From the NCBI GenBank assembly GCA_023213395.1, contig CM041465.1:81041741-81105740 (forward strand): DNA of 64,000 bases, read 5' to 3'. This stretch comes from Cycas panzhihuaensis (Eukaryota > Cycadophyta). Under the pieces are notes generated by a model. It saw only the letters and a program-made list of their open reading frames with translations. It was not told where the DNA came from and searched no databases. Each line of letters begins with the position of its first letter. Position 1 is the first letter of the stretch. This document shows, piece by piece, positions 1-12,959 of the stretch. The translations under genes and the position numbers were made by a program.

Positions 1-932
1 TTCAAGTTTTAGGATTAGTTTTTGGGAGTTAAAGTGGCTTAAGATAAGGTTTGACCCCTTTTAAATAGTTTGTTACTGCATTGCTACCATTTTAAGTGTA
101 GAAAGTGGTACAACAGAGTAATTCATGGTACTCTAGATACATTTGCAATGCTATAGATTTGTCTATGATATGATTATTATAGCTCCTGACTATATCTCTA
201 ATAGCCAAATGACTTTTTTTACTACCTTGTTTAGTGGGCCCAAGATGCTACATCAACCCAAGTTGACTTGTTTTAGCCTAAGGAACCTCATTGGATCTCC
301 AATGTCAATTTTTATTCAAGTTTTCTTAAGATTTGAATCTCCCTCCTTAAATCCATCCATGTTTTTAGGTAGTGGTTTCTCCACCTTGTGGGCATGAAAC
401 CACCACCCCCTCACTTTGTTTTCTCTAATAAAACCCTCTAATTTGAGGGTAGAGGATTATACATCTTCTATTCTTCTTACAATACCAAAATGCTATAGAA
501 TTTTTGCCATAATAACCCTTCTACTCTTGATACAACTTGTACACTTTAGAGCTAAGGTGAAGAAGTTAGAGATTAATCCTAGTACAAGCAAGGGGGAATT
601 AGAGAGATTTACATTAGATAGCTATCACTTATTACCTCTCTATTGTATTGGGCATCCCTCATCCTACCTTGGCTTGCCATTTTGTGAGACTCCCTCTCAC
701 CCTTTCCTTCCTTGCTTTGTTATTATTATGTTACACATGGAGGATTGTGCATTTCTTAGCAATTTCCTTTCATCATGATAGTAGAAGGTAGGGTTGAATT
801 AGCTTGATCTTTCCTTCTCTCTTATCTACATGATTTATTTAGTTGTAGGTTCTTGTTAGAGAGGTTTTCCTTAGTACAACTAAGGAAACTACTTATGCAG
901 GGGATGCCATGCCATTCCAAGGCACCTCTCCC
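1..932 (+). repeat. G1 5' LTR, first part
   Basis: This stretch matches 17677 to about 18607 of the G1 right LTR along its whole length. It ends at ctccc (928-932), the left copy of the duplication made by insertion of C1. Short ORFs in it are not conserved as protein between the two LTR copies. Confidence 0.9.
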
Positions 933-1234
933 TGATAGATGCTAATGCATCAATGTTATTAGATTAATTAAAGGTGACTTTAGGTTATCTAGGTCACATA
1001 GTTAAATATAATTTCATTTATATTTAAGTGTAATTTTGACACCAAGGCATTAGGCAGGAAACTCCTTTAGAAACCCTAATACACATCCTTCGATATACAA
1101 GATTGAATATGAAGGAGAAAGTAATAATTCTCACCTCTCATTTTTGCACTTAATCTTGTTCTCTCCATTTTACTCTTATTATGTGCCATTGATTTAGTGT
1201 AGTGGATTATGGCAACTAGATTCTTCACCCAACA
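933..1234 (+). repeat. C1 5' LTR
   Basis: This 302-bp sequence starts tgatagatg and ends cccaaca. It matches 8491-8792 over its length with scattered transitions. A two-base spacer and the tRNA primer site follow it. Confidence 0.93.
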
Positions 1235-1236
1235 AC

Positions 1237-1248
1237 TAGTATTAGAGA
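1237..1248 (+). other. C1 primer-binding site (initiator-Met tRNA type)
   Basis: The sequence tagtattagaga is the usual copia primer site TGGTATCAGAGC with transitions. It sits two bases after the 5' LTR, where minus-strand priming by tRNA-iMet is expected. Confidence 0.8.
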
Positions 1249-3440
1249 CATTATTGACCACATTTTCCCACTAAGTTTGCACGAAAACATTAATGCCTCT
1301 CACTCACAATTCATATGAGATTGAGGGTTTATTTAAGAATTTTATTTTATATTAGAGAGCTTAAAATTATATTATTTTATATGTTTCTACATTTGATATA
1401 TGTGCAAAATTTTAGAGGTAAGAAAGACTAATTTTTGAAGCCATTTGGTAGTCGAAATATCTTCGGACATCATTGAAGGCCTAAAATTTTATGAAAAATT
1501 TAACCATCTCAGATTTTGATAAAATTTAATATGTAGGGTTGCCCAGTCAACAGAATCATTTTTTTATTCTAGAACATCTTCATATTCAGCCTACAGTAGC
1601 TAGTTTTAACTGAAACATAATTTTTGCCCATATAGATATCTACTATTAATTTCTTTAGATATAATTAATTCTTGTTGAAATTATTTAAGGGTTTTAGTAG
1701 ATCTAGGTAAAATGTATATTTTGGGTTTAGTACCATTAAATTTTATTGAGTTTTAAATGTAATTTTTTCTAAAAAGGGTTAAAATTCGCAGATGAGTGAC
1801 CTAGGGTACTTTTCTCAATAAAATTATTTAAATATGAGCTAAAAATCTAAATTTTATTTTAAGGGATTTAGTAAATTTATGTCTCAGGAGCATTTTGAGA
1901 TAAATTTCATCAAATTTCATCCATTGGTTAATGAGATCTTTGCATTTTTTTTATGGATGCTAAATCTACCTATTCAACTCCACAAAAAATATTTTGAGGG
2001 CATTTCAGGCAATTTCTTAGCTATTTTTAGAGTTATTGTGGAAGGAAAAGTTGATGTATATGTCAAGACAAAGATTTTGAAAGACTAAAGTTTAGATTTT
2101 GAAATAGTAGATTTGGTAATATTCTACTTTTGTGCTTTTAGGGGGCAAAATTTTTTTATGTCTTTTTAGAAATCTAACCCACTATGTTATCAGAAATAAT
2201 ATTTTGTACATTTTTCTCTTCTATCACAAATTCAAATTCCATCATCTAGGCCTCCATGTTTGTAATTTTTAGAATATTTTACTTATTTATTATTATTTGT
2301 AAATTTTATGAAATAAAATCATAAAATAGGGCAAAATAGCATGCATTTAGATTTAGAAAAATCATTATTTTAGTGGTAAGTTGATTCACTTTTGGCCCTT
2401 TGTGGCTTTTGAATTAAAATTTCTAAAAATATATTTAGAAACATCGTTCAAAAGCAATGGAAACCTTGGATTGGAAGCAACATCTAGTTCCCTTGTTAAA
2501 TCTAGTATGTTATTTCTATTTCCAAATATAACATAAACTAGTACATAAAATAGTAACGACAGTAAAGCAATCATAGAAGACAAGCAAGTATATTAGCATA
2601 TTTCTATTTCAGTTTTTAGTTCAAGTTATTTAGAAATAACTTGCACTATTTCCTAAAAGAAATCTTATTTGTATGACTTATACTACTAGTTTTTTACTTG
2701 TGCACATACTTGCCTTGGTTGAAATAGACCATGGTTGGCTAAAGTCTAGGCCTTAAGGGAGATGTGAGTTACATATTGAGTTTAGTCTTAACTGGAATAA
2801 TAGTGGAGGGATAGGTTAGCCATATCAATGACCTCCAAATAGGGATAATCTTAATAACCACTTGGAAAAACTAAAAACATTAATTAAGATTAAAATATAC
2901 CTAATCCAATATATGTCATAGCCATGAGATATACATATACCACTTAACCTTTTGAAGGAGGTATATAACTACTCACTAGTAAATTAGGTGAGGATTTGGA
3001 GTACTTAGGCTTCAATGTGACTTAGATTTTATCACCAAGCATAGGTGCATGTATCGTAGGTGAAGTCCCTAATACATATACTAGAAGCCCCCTTAGGCAT
3101 CGATACCTTAACTACTTTGGACTTGAGATAGAGGGTTGAGTTTGATCACACATCCTACATCACTCTTGGTTTTTAGTTGTGTGCACCTATATGCTAGCTT
3201 CTAGATGAGCATAATCTTACTTTTATAATCACATGACACATTATATATCTTTGTGATCCTTATATTACTATTTGTACACATCATCAAACCCTATTATATT
3301 AGTAGTATTTGCCATAAGTGTTAGTGGCCTATCATTATTGCTTGTTACTAAATCATATTTCTCCCTACAGTGCTAAGTGTATTAGCCATATGTGTTAATG
3401 GTATTTTTATTTACTATCTCTTTCACTTTATCATCTTCAT
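1249..3440 (+). other. C1 leader, no gene recognised
   Basis: About 2.2 kb of AT-rich sequence lies between the primer site and the first gag-like codons. I find no domain on either strand; the short ORFs (for example 1879-2088) resemble nothing I know. The leader is long for a copia element and may hold an older unrecognised insertion. Confidence 0.5.
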
Positions 3441-4390
3441 CATGTCTTCTCAATTTAAGTAGAATATAAATTACATCTTAAAAAGGAAAGAGTATTAGGA
3501 TCTATGATATACTAGAGTCAAGAATACTACTAAGTATAAAGGCCTTTGGAGAGCCCATCTACAACTTAGACTTGTCATCCCTACAATATCAATGACACCT
3601 ACCTTTAGAGGAATGCCACTTGTAGCTCCAACATATCCTGTAGCTAAATTATAATGGAAAATTAATGATGAGAAGATTTGTACATGTATTTTATTAGTGA
3701 CAGATTACTCCTTGCACAATCTAATTGATGAAGAACAACACAATATAGGCTAGAAAGTCATTGAGGTTCTTAAAAAGAATTTTGATGCAAAGGCTGATCT
3801 TGAATTTGTTCATCTAGTATTAAAGATGAATAAGATGAAGATGTAGAAGGGATGTGTACATGAAATAATCAACCTCCTTCAATCAATCAAACAAGTAATA
3901 GATAAAGATTTTAAGACCTAAAATATTACATGGTTATTCCTTATGCAACCATGTCTATATATACTTGATTATAAGGACTTTCTTGAGAGTCTTCAATCAA
4001 GTGGAATGTTGAAGACACTTAACTTCAAAGCTCTTATAGAGAAGTTTATAGAATTTGATAAAACCTTTGATACTAATTTTACAACTTCAAATCCTCTTAT
4101 AAATGTAGCTTTTGATGTGGAAAAAGAAGTATGCTTCTCAAAGAATCAGGGTCCCTCTCATAGTAGAGGAAATAAACCACGAAGTTAATAGAACCCTCAA
4201 CAACAACAGCCTAGATAGTCTCAAGGCTAAGTTCCACCTTTTAATGCAATATAGTCAAGCCAAACTAGTACTTTAGGGACTAGAAATCAGATTATTATAT
4301 ATGAAAGGTGTAATAGGAAAGGACACCTTATGAAGGATTACCGTATACTTGTATATAAGTTGCCTAAATTTCAATAGAAATATAAGGCTC
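3441..4390 (+). pseudogene. gag: C1 gag (copia capsid/nucleocapsid) remnant
   Basis: Conceptual translation in shifting frames gives the copia gag (UBN2-type) pattern. The best open piece is 3943-4188, the C-terminal part of the capsid domain, containing LQSSGMLKTLNFKALIEKF and ending in a basic, Ser-rich linker. A zinc knuckle follows at about 4298-4345, where two cysteines of the CX2CX4HX4C pattern have become tyrosine (YERCNRKGHLMKDY). In an active element this protein would form the cytoplasmic particle. Several in-frame TAG and TAA codons show that it is dead. Confidence 0.8.
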
Positions 4391-4559
4391 ACAATGTTGA
4401 TAAAACATGTGAAAAATAGTTTGGTGGTATAGGTTTTTCTCAAGCACATATTTAAAAACTTAAGGGAAAAACCATTGATCAAACTAAGAGGTATTTCAAA
4501 GCCAATTGTGGCTATGTCACTTATGATCTTGAATCACCAATATAAACCTCTCTTGGAGT

Positions 4560-4870
4560 TACAAATAACATAACTTCAAACACCTCCTCATGGATAATGG
4601 ATACAAGAGTGACACAACATATGACCTATAATCATGATCTATATAAAACTTTTGATTCCAATATATATGGTGTTGTTCACATAGCCGAAAAATCCCAACA
4701 ATTGGTTCAAGGTATTGGAAACATATGCCTAAAACTACCAAGCTCGAGAGATTTTATATTACTTGTTGTCTTATATATTTCTAATTTGAAACAAAACCTA
4801 CTCTCTTTATCCACTCTCGTCTCCTATGGATTTGATCTTAGTGTTACCATAAATGACCAAACTCTCTAGG
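4560..4870 (+). pseudogene. pol: C1 aspartic protease remnant
   Basis: The frame at 4597-4869 begins WIMDTRVTQHMT, matching the copia protease start WIxDSGAxxHMT. The catalytic Asp remains, but the D-S-G triad now reads D-T-R. Downstream, NLLSLSTLVSYGF matches the conserved end of the protease domain. This domain would cleave the polyprotein. It lies between the gag zinc knuckle and the integrase, in normal copia order. Confidence 0.8.
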
Positions 4871-4974
4871 TCATTCACCCTCTAATAAATTGAGTCATCT
4901 TGACTAAAGTGCTTACTGGTAAATTATTTAGATTGAATGGTTCCCCATCTTCTAAAGCCAACTATGATTAAATC

Positions 4975-5910
4975 CCTTATGCTCATGAAGGCTTTGCTTT
5001 TAATACCATTTTGACATACCCTAATCTATCCCTAAAAGCTCTTTTGCATGCTCATATGGGCCATGTTCATGTTAATCAACTTAGAGATCTTTGTCATATC
5101 CTTTTAGGTCTACCCATGTTCTTCTCAAAGCCCTTTAAATGTGAAGCCTATATCATAATTAAATCTTATAAACAACCCTTTATTGATAGTTAGTGGAAAT
5201 CGAGTCATCCTCTTCAATTGGTACACTTTAATCTATACAGACCAATGCCCATTCCATCATTAAATCATAAATTATTTTAAATATCCTTCATTGATTATTT
5301 TACCAATAAAGTATAGGTGGATTTTTAACTAGGAAACATGAGGCATTTGGTGTCTTTAAAGCTTTTAAATCTCATATTGAAAAGGAGTCAGGTTATCAGA
5401 TTAAGTATCTCTGAATAGATAATGGTGAAGAATATATCTCTACTGAGTTTGAAACCTATCTATGAGACAACAATATAAAGTATCATACTATAATAGCAAA
5501 CACCCCCTAACAGAGTAGAGTAGTCAAGTACATGAATAGGTTTATTATGAATATGGATTAAGATATATTGGTTCATAAAAATATACCTACTTACCTATGG
5601 ATGTAAGTAATTTGGACAACTATTTATTACATGAACATTGTCAGCCCATTTAAAGGAGGAATTTCTTCTAATAAAAAGTGGACTAAATGGGATCCCACTG
5701 CTTACCACTTCAAAATGTTTATCTCAATATGTTATGCCCATATACTTGATGAAAATAGAAATAAACTTCAGCCCAGGGCACTTAAAAGCATCTTTGTTAG
5801 ATATGCTATGGATAAGAAAGAGTACAAGGTGTTTATACCTCCAAAGCAGAAGACTATCATCATTAGAGATATGGTGTTTGCTAAAATACATGATCAATTA
5901 TTATAATTAG
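4975..5910 (+). pseudogene. pol: C1 integrase remnant
   Basis: The GAG-pre-integrase zinc region is seen at 5011-5193 (AHMGHVHVNQLRDL). The catalytic core follows in broken frames from about 5200 (LVHFNLY, then ISFIDYF). The piece at 5631-5906 is the C-terminal integrase/linker region typical of copia, with FKMFISICYAHILDENRNKL and IIIRDMVF. In copia elements integrase precedes RT, as here. Stops and frameshifts are spread throughout. Confidence 0.82.
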
Positions 5911-6489
5911 ACTCTAAAATACTGAACTACCGTTATTGTGATACTACTCCATATAATGTACATATTCCAAAATTTGGTGGGGGAGACACTTAAGAGTTAC
6001 TCAAACTATTGGAATTTGATAATAGAGCCACGTAGGATAGTAGTTGTCACTCTAAACCAATGATTGTACATCATGCACTACCATTCAAGAATAGTAGAGT
6101 TGATAAAGGCAAAGTGTTGGAGTTAATAGGTTTTTATGTTTATGCTACTATGCAACAATGATGTATTGAAGTTTTGATTATCTCTTTCATGTTCTACCTT
6201 GTTCTCCTACATTTTATTTCCTTCACAAAGCAGTGGCATATGGACCATGCTTCCCAGATGTGTCAACATCCTCCTTAATAAATATACAAAATGATCATTT
6301 TCAAGATCTAAATGAAGACTATGTAGTTGAAAAAATGAAGACCCCATTCCCATTTTAAGGTTCTTATGAAGCCCGCCATCTAAATAAGGATATATAACCT
6401 GATGAGGTAGGAAAAATTAACATGAATGCTTACAGAGCTAAGATGCAAGAATCACTTTTCATTGAGTTAGAACTAGAAGAACTAGATCT

Positions 6490-7300
6490 TGTTCTCAATG
6501 AAGAGCCCCTCTCATACCAAGAAGCTATAAAACACACAACTTGGAGAAATGCCATAAATAAAGAGTATAATCTTTTATAAAAAATTATACATGGGAGCTT
6601 ATTGACCTACCACTTAAAAGAAAGATAGTTCCAAACAAATGGGTGTATAAAACTAAATACATATTTGATGGCAACCTTGAAAAACATAAGGTAAGGTTAG
6701 TAGCAAAAGGATTTACATAAAGGGAAGACATCAACTACACTAAAGTCTTTACACCTACAACCAAGTGGCCCACAATTATGACTCTTATGGCCTTGAGAGC
6801 TCAATAGAGTTGGAAGATTCACTAGCTTGATGTAAAAACTACATTTCTCAATGGTGACATCGAAGAAAAAAATCTACATAGCTTAGCCTAAAGGATTTGA
6901 GATCATTGGTCAAGAGCATAAGGTATGCAGGATCAAAAAGTCCTCGTATGCCTTAAACAAGCCCCTTGTTCTTAGTTCACCAAGTTGTTGGAAAGAATGA
7001 GGTAACTTAAATATGTAGTTTGTGATTACTAGGATATTGATGTAATACTTTTCATCAAATGCTAAAAGGATAAAGTCACTTATCTCTTAATCTTTATGGA
7101 CAATATGCTTATAATGGGGAATAATGAATAGGTAATCAACTAGCTAAAAAAGGACTTAGCCAAATATTCAAACTATCTGATCCTAGGTTGATAAAATATT
7201 AATTGGAGATTGAATTCACTCATAAAGATGGCAAAATCTTTCTTTCTTAAGAAACGTATATCAACAATCTTCTAAAAAATTTCAGCTAGAAGATGTTTAA
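6490..7300 (+). pseudogene. pol: C1 reverse transcriptase remnant
   Basis: Broken frames reproduce the copia RT blocks. There is an AINKEYN start near 6560, an NGD-type motif near 6850, a GFEIIGQEHKVCRIKKSSYAL stretch near 6895, and a catalytic-site region near 7080-7115 reading LIFMDNMLI. The YVDD box is therefore now MDN, so the second catalytic Asp is lost. At least three frame changes are needed to follow the domain. Confidence 0.8.
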
Positions 7301-8030
7301 ACTATATCCACTCCAATGGAACCCAATGTCAAGCTGATAGCTGATGGTAATGATCGAGTGGTAGACACAACACTTTACAGGTAACATGTAGGTAGTCTCA
7401 TCTATACTACTAATAAAAGACTTGATATTGCATACTTTATTGGCATTCTTACTTGTTACATGATAAATATTAAGCAGAATCATTGGCAAGCAGTAGTGTG
7501 AGAGTTGAGGTATCTTAAGATGACCAACAAATACGATCTACTATATGAATCTAATTTAGAGTTTGAACTATATGAATAGACAAACTTATACTTTTTCAGA
7601 GATAAAGACATAGGGAGATCTATGTCTAGGTATGTAACATTTCTTGGAACAATGTCAATATCATGGAGATCTAGATGGTAGAAGACAATTGCTAATTCAA
7701 CTACCGAAGCTAAATATATTATTACTTTTGAGACTAGTAAGGAGGTGATATGGCTTAGGAAATTATTAGAAACATTGAATATCACCCAAACAAGTCCTAC
7801 TAGCCTTCATATAAATAATCAATCATTAATCTACATGGCAAAAAATCTTATATTTTATGATTGTACTAAACACATAAATACGAAAGTCTATAGGATTTGA
7901 GAACTAGTTCATGATGGCATAATTCAACTAGAGTACTGCTCCATAGTAGATCAAGTGGATGATATCTTCACCAAACTATTGTAAAAGGTGAAGTTTAAAT
8001 AGTTTCGTAGGCATCTTGGCCTTTAGGCCC
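7300..8030 (+). pseudogene. pol: C1 RNase H remnant
   Basis: The copia RNase H is readable across several frames. It shows a TIANSTTEAKYI motif near 7690, a VIWLRKLLE stretch near 7750, and the terminal YCSIVDQVDDIFTKLL near 7935-7982. The last block normally ends copia polyproteins, so the coding region ends near 8030. About 460 bp of non-coding sequence separate it from the 3' LTR. Confidence 0.82.
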
Positions 8031-8490
8031 CCATCTCTAATTGATTAGAAGAGATGACAACATGATAATCATACTCTATTCCATTCATGAAAACCTCTTA
8101 TTAGTGCAAAAGAATAAGAGTAGGTCTCTGGTCTATTCTATTTGTGAAAACCCCTTATAGGCATAGAAGGATAAGGGTTATACTAGTCTTGAAAAATCAA
8201 AACCTGTGAAAAGGTAAAAGGGCATGGGGGATGACCAAATGGTATATGGAGACTCAACAGATCAAGCTATACATTTAAACTACTTGGCTCTCAAGCTACA
8301 TTAAGATTCACATTAGCTATTTTGATTTATAAAAGGGGATATAGATCTTAGAATGTTCATGGGGTTTTATTCCCCATGAGGGTTTTCCCATAAAAGTGTT
8401 ATTTAGAATTTCAATGCAATAATGAGGCTCAAATAAAGACCTCATAAAATAGATTTTATTATAATGGACTTTTACCATTAAGTGAGGGAT

Positions 8491-8792
8491 TGATGGATGT
8501 TAATGCATCAAGGTTATTAGATTAATTAAAGGTGACTTTAGGTTAGCTAAGACACATAGTTAAATGTAATTTCATTTGCATTTAAGTATAATTTCAGGAT
8601 CATGTTATTAGGCATGAATCTCCTTTAGAAACCCTAATGTATATTCTTCGATATATGAGACTGAATGTGAAGGAGAGAGTAATAATTCTCACCCCTTATT
8701 TTTGCTTGCAATTTTATTCTCTCTATTTTGCTCTTATTATGTACCATTACTTTAGTGTAGTGGATTGTAGCAACTAGATCCTTCACCCAATA
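8491..8792 (+). repeat. C1 3' LTR
   Basis: This is the direct-repeat partner of 933-1234. The purine-rich aagtgaggga just upstream is the likely polypurine tract. The last bases read cccaata where the 5' copy has cccaaca. The duplicated ctccc follows at 8793-8797. Confidence 0.93.
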
Positions 8793-10003
8793 CTCCCCTC
8801 CTTATTTTGTATTTATTTTTGTTGTCATTCTACTATTTGTTAGATATACATACATACATGCTTCATAACTATATATTGGTTAACTTTTTTATGCAATTAG
8901 AATTTTAGAAAGATAGTTAGGATAGCCCTTCCTCAAGATCTAATTTGTAGGTATGGGAAGGAGCAACCCTCCACTATTCACATTAGGGTTTGAAGAAGGT
9001 GCATCTCAATAAGATAATCACCCCCTATCTTTTACACTTATTGTTGCCTCCTTCTTTTATTTCTTCCTTTCATTTATTTTTATTCATTCTCTTTCCATTT
9101 GGGGTGGGTGAGTGGACCCCTTTTTATTTTATTTTAGCCCATAATACAAGCATTTAAAAAGGAGGATGAAGAGAGATGGAGAGGATCAACATTACTAGCC
9201 ACCAACTAAGCTTGAGTGCACCTCTTTTCCCTTTTTTTTATTATTTCATATTCTTGTTATTATTTTCAATCCACTCTCCATTGTAAGAATTCCTTCCCCC
9301 TTATCATTTATTTTTATTTTAGCTATATTATCATTGAAAAGGAAAAATAAATGATAGGAAAGGGTTTCTTGCATAATAAAAAACAAAGAGAAATTAATTT
9401 GTAAGAAAGGAAATAGATTTTCTTTCCCTTTTATTTTAGGAAAAAGGAATATTAAAAGCAAGGGTGTTTTGGGCTAGGGTTTCACATAGGGAAAGATTAT
9501 TTACTTTTCCCCCTCTTTGCTCCCCTTTGGTTGCATCTTTTTTCCTCTCTTTCAATTGGTATGCATGTTTCTTTTTTAAAAAAGAAAGAGGGAGAGTGAT
9601 AAAGGAAAAAAGAGTGAATTTTCTTTACTTATCTTATACCTCTCTTTTTTATATTATTTGTTGTTGTTCTAAAGAACATAACAATAAAACCCAACTATAA
9701 CCCTCTTTCCCTACCAAGTGTTGCCTATTTATCCCTTTACTGTCTCTCTCTCTTTCTCTCCTTTTCTATTTGCCCTATTGGCCCCTTATCAAGGGAGTTT
9801 ACCTAATTGTGACCCTTTACCCCAAAACCCTAAGCAAAGAGAAAGAAATTGTGCCTATGCATTCCCAAATATGTATCCCTAAGGTGCATGACTGCCCTAC
9901 ATGGGTCACCCAAGACTCTATTACATCCCACACTAGGTCCCATACCCTAGGCCTAGTTCTTTGCAGTTTGTTGTCTTAGGCACCTCTAGCAGGAGTGATC
10001 TCA
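8793..10003 (+). repeat. G1 5' LTR, second part
   Basis: This stretch continues the G1 LTR after the copia insertion and matches about 18605-19782. It ends in gtgatctca at 10003, as the right LTR does at 19782, giving a TG...CA LTR. Long pyrimidine runs near 9700-9770 recur in the right copy. Confidence 0.9.
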
Positions 10004-10004
10004 C

Positions 10005-10024
10005 TAGCACTCATACCGGGAAAT
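10005..10024 (+). other. G1 primer-binding site
   Basis: The sequence tagcactcataccgggaaat lies one base after the LTR. It aligns with the G2 site (TGGCGACCATACTGGGGACT on the minus strand) and the G3 site at 20067, allowing for transitions. The priming tRNA is not identified. Confidence 0.65.
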
Positions 10025-10199
10025 GCCGATTAGATTGATTTAGGTTTCCTTTAGCTTTCTTGCATATCCTTTCCCTTGCATAAGACCTATTAGGGTGTCT
10101 ATCTTTTAGAGTTCTTATTTGTTACTTCTTCTCCTTATTTATTCTCTCTAATTCTTTAAGCAAAGTGGTTTAGCTATAGATGTAATGCTTCTTATATTA

Positions 10200-12700
10200 C
10201 TTATGTGGTTCACCTCTTGTTGAAGTAGAGCCTATTTATTTCTCTATTCCCTCATCCAACCAAGATTTATCAGTGGAGGGATATCCTTTTGATTGGGCTA
10301 ATAATGCTTGCACTTTAAATTGTCCTCATCCCAAGGTCCCTTCTTCTTAGTACGATCCTACTTAAGTTAGTAGGGATCCTACGTATTATCATACTAAATC
10401 AGTTGAAGGTTATAAAAATCCTCAACTACTCCCTATACATGTCATAGGGAGTTTTGAATCAAGGGATCCTACCCTATGCTCTAAAGGGGTCTCCCTAGCC
10501 TATCCATCCTATTTTGGTCATCAAGCAGAAGTTTCCACCTCTTATGACTAGTCATATACTTCTCATAGTGATGTGGTTGATGCCCTACGAGAATGCTTCA
10601 AAGTTGATACCATGAAACCACTCCCCAAATGGTTACAAAGGTTCCTTTAAGCTTTGTCTCCCTCCTCTTTTCTATTCTCCCTCCTTCATCCCTTCCTTTC
10701 ACTTCCTTTACCATCCAAGAAGTAGTTTTAGTAGGATATATTTCCATATGCATCTCTCTTAGCCAACCGGTCACTTTAGGTATACAAACCCCTCAAGCGG
10801 GGGTAAGTATGCCTTCACTTCCAACTAATATACCCCAACCTATTACTATACCAATCCCTTCTTTCCCTTTAACCATGCCCTTTCCCAGAGACCATGTAGG
10901 ATATGAGGGCATGACTTCCATCTATACGTAGCTAAAAACCATGGATCCTTCACTTTACATTCCTCCAAGGCACATGTCTCAACCGTGGAGGCATGGGGGA
11001 TCAAATTCCCTTCCTACATATGGGGTTGATCCCCTTCATTCTTATGGTGTTTCCCCTACCCTTAAGGGTCCATATGGGAAAATCTCCACTCTCCATCCTA
11101 CATTTTTTCAACCTTGCTCTATGCCTTACATAGGTTTATCTTCATATGTCTACCCATCTACTCCCGTAGGAGTGTATCCTTAACCATTGTATTCTTATGT
11201 GGCTTATCCTCGAGGTGCAGCGAGACCTTCTCACCCACCTCTTTATCTAATGATTCTCCATTTAGGGGTTGCATATTCTTTTCCATCATGAGGGATAACC
11301 TAAGCTCCTACATATTATTCCCCTTATCAAGAAGGGCATCATCCTTATAATGCCACCTATTACTCACCATATGTTAGGGGTTTTCATCCTTATACCACAT
11401 CCTCTTATTCCCAGGTTGACTCATTAATACAACCAAGGACTCATCCCTTTGTCAATTATTGGTCAACCCCATTGTCCATGAAGGTGCTAAGAACTAACTT
11501 ATTTCCTCACCCTCCCATGGTGCCTAAGTTCGATGGAACCTCCTCTAATGACCCAACTAAGCATGTCAGGGTATTTACCATGGCATGCATAGACTATTGG
11601 GCCTATGACCATATTCTAATGAAACTTTTTCCTAGATCCCTCTAGGGAGACACACTTAAATGGTTCTATTATCTCCTTGCTCACTCCATCTTAACCTTTT
11701 AATAGTTAGTTGATGAATTTATTAACTATTTCAATGTTTCCCAACCTTATGAGAGTGGGGTTAAAGCCCCACTCTCACTTCAATAAGGCCCTAAGGAGCT
11801 AAACCACGACTTCATGCAGTGGTTCCATGATATCCTTCATCATTTGAAGGTCACACTGCTCAAAGAATTAAAGCAAGATCCTTTTGTCAATGCATTACGC
11901 CTTGAGGTGCATTGTGAGATCTTAAAGGTGGGAGTGACCTCTTATGATTCTTCTATAGTTGAATGCTTGGTGTTGGAAGCTATTGAGATCTAATCTAGTC
12001 TTAAGAAGCTTCGATGCTAATCATAATGTCATGAGGTACCCCCTCCCTCACATGACCAAAAGGGATAACAACCAACTTCTAAGCTTCTTGTCAACAAAAC
12101 TAAAAAGACCCTAGACCCCTTTACATCTGCTATTCACTCTTTTGAGCAAATGGTTAAAGATCTTAAATTGCAACCAACTCAAACCTCTCCTGAATCACAA
12201 CATCATATCCATCAAGCTACTAAAACTTCCTCATTTACAAATGGAAATTCCACCTCTCAAAGGAAGGGGACATGATCCCCTCTTGAAAAGAAGCAATATT
12301 CCATTCATGGTGAGTGTTTCCATGATGACTTGTGGTGTTGGAAGCAATACCCTGAACTTATCCCATCTTGCAAGACTCCTTCACAAGGTGCCTCTAAGAT
12401 AAATTTAGAGCAACCTATCCATCGTGACCTATTTCCTAACCATAAGGAACTAGATCATTCTCCTAAAAATAGGAGAGTAAGGAATAGGAGATGAGCTTTC
12501 CTTTCTTCCTCAGGTCAGGCAAAGGGCAAGGCTCTAGTTGATTCCTCTCCTACTTCCACCTGTACAACTTAGTATCTCTCCTCTTCTCATTCTAAGAATA
12601 AGGAGAGGAAGGTTATCCAGTTCCTTGATCACCCCCATATGCCTAGTTATGTAGTCTCAAGCTATGAGAGAGGCTAACAAAGCTTCCTCTTCTCAAGAAC
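10200..12700 (+). pseudogene. gag: G1 gag remnant
   Basis: Frames broken by stops are collinear with G2 gag. The N-terminal region has DVVDALRECF (near 10575). A Pro/Ser-rich middle includes the piece at 10941-11183 with YGVDPLHSYGV. The capsid core spans about 11500-12000, with KFDGTSS, ACIDYWAYDHILMKLF and GDTLKWFYYLL. Near 12295 a YSIHGECFHDDLWC stretch matches the C-x2-H-x4-H-x3-C motif of Tat-type gag, with the first Cys lost. A basic region follows. Stops in the core include one just before GDTLKWF, at the same place as in G2 and G3. Confidence 0.85.
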
Positions 12701-12959
12701 TCCCTATGGATGCTCCTCTAATGGAGATCCCTATAGTCATAAAGACCATTCCCATGAACCCTAGGTGACACGATTTTAGGAGGGTACTTCTCCAATCCAT
12801 AAGGAAGGGGAAGAGCACCTCCATTATTGAAGAGTTGCACTTGGTTTCCGTAGTAATGTCTATGGTGGACATCTTGTAGAGTTGCTCCTAGCAAAATACT
12901 CTTCTTTTAAAGGCTCTTAGTCAATGAGATACCCCCATCCGTGCTAGAAGCACTACCTC

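Larger units (their letters stand above)
933..8792 (+). mobile_element. C1: Ty1/copia element nested in the G1 5' LTR
   Basis: Two 302-bp direct repeats (933-1234 and 8491-8792) flank copia-order domains: gag, protease, integrase, RT, RNase H. The 5-bp sequence ctccc occurs just outside both ends (928-932 and 8793-8797). The uninterrupted G1 right LTR near 18605 reads straight through the same site with one copy, so it serves as the empty site and fixes both ends. The LTR termini were TG...CA, and the 3' copy now ends in TA by a C-to-T change. All coding frames are broken. Confidence 0.95.
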
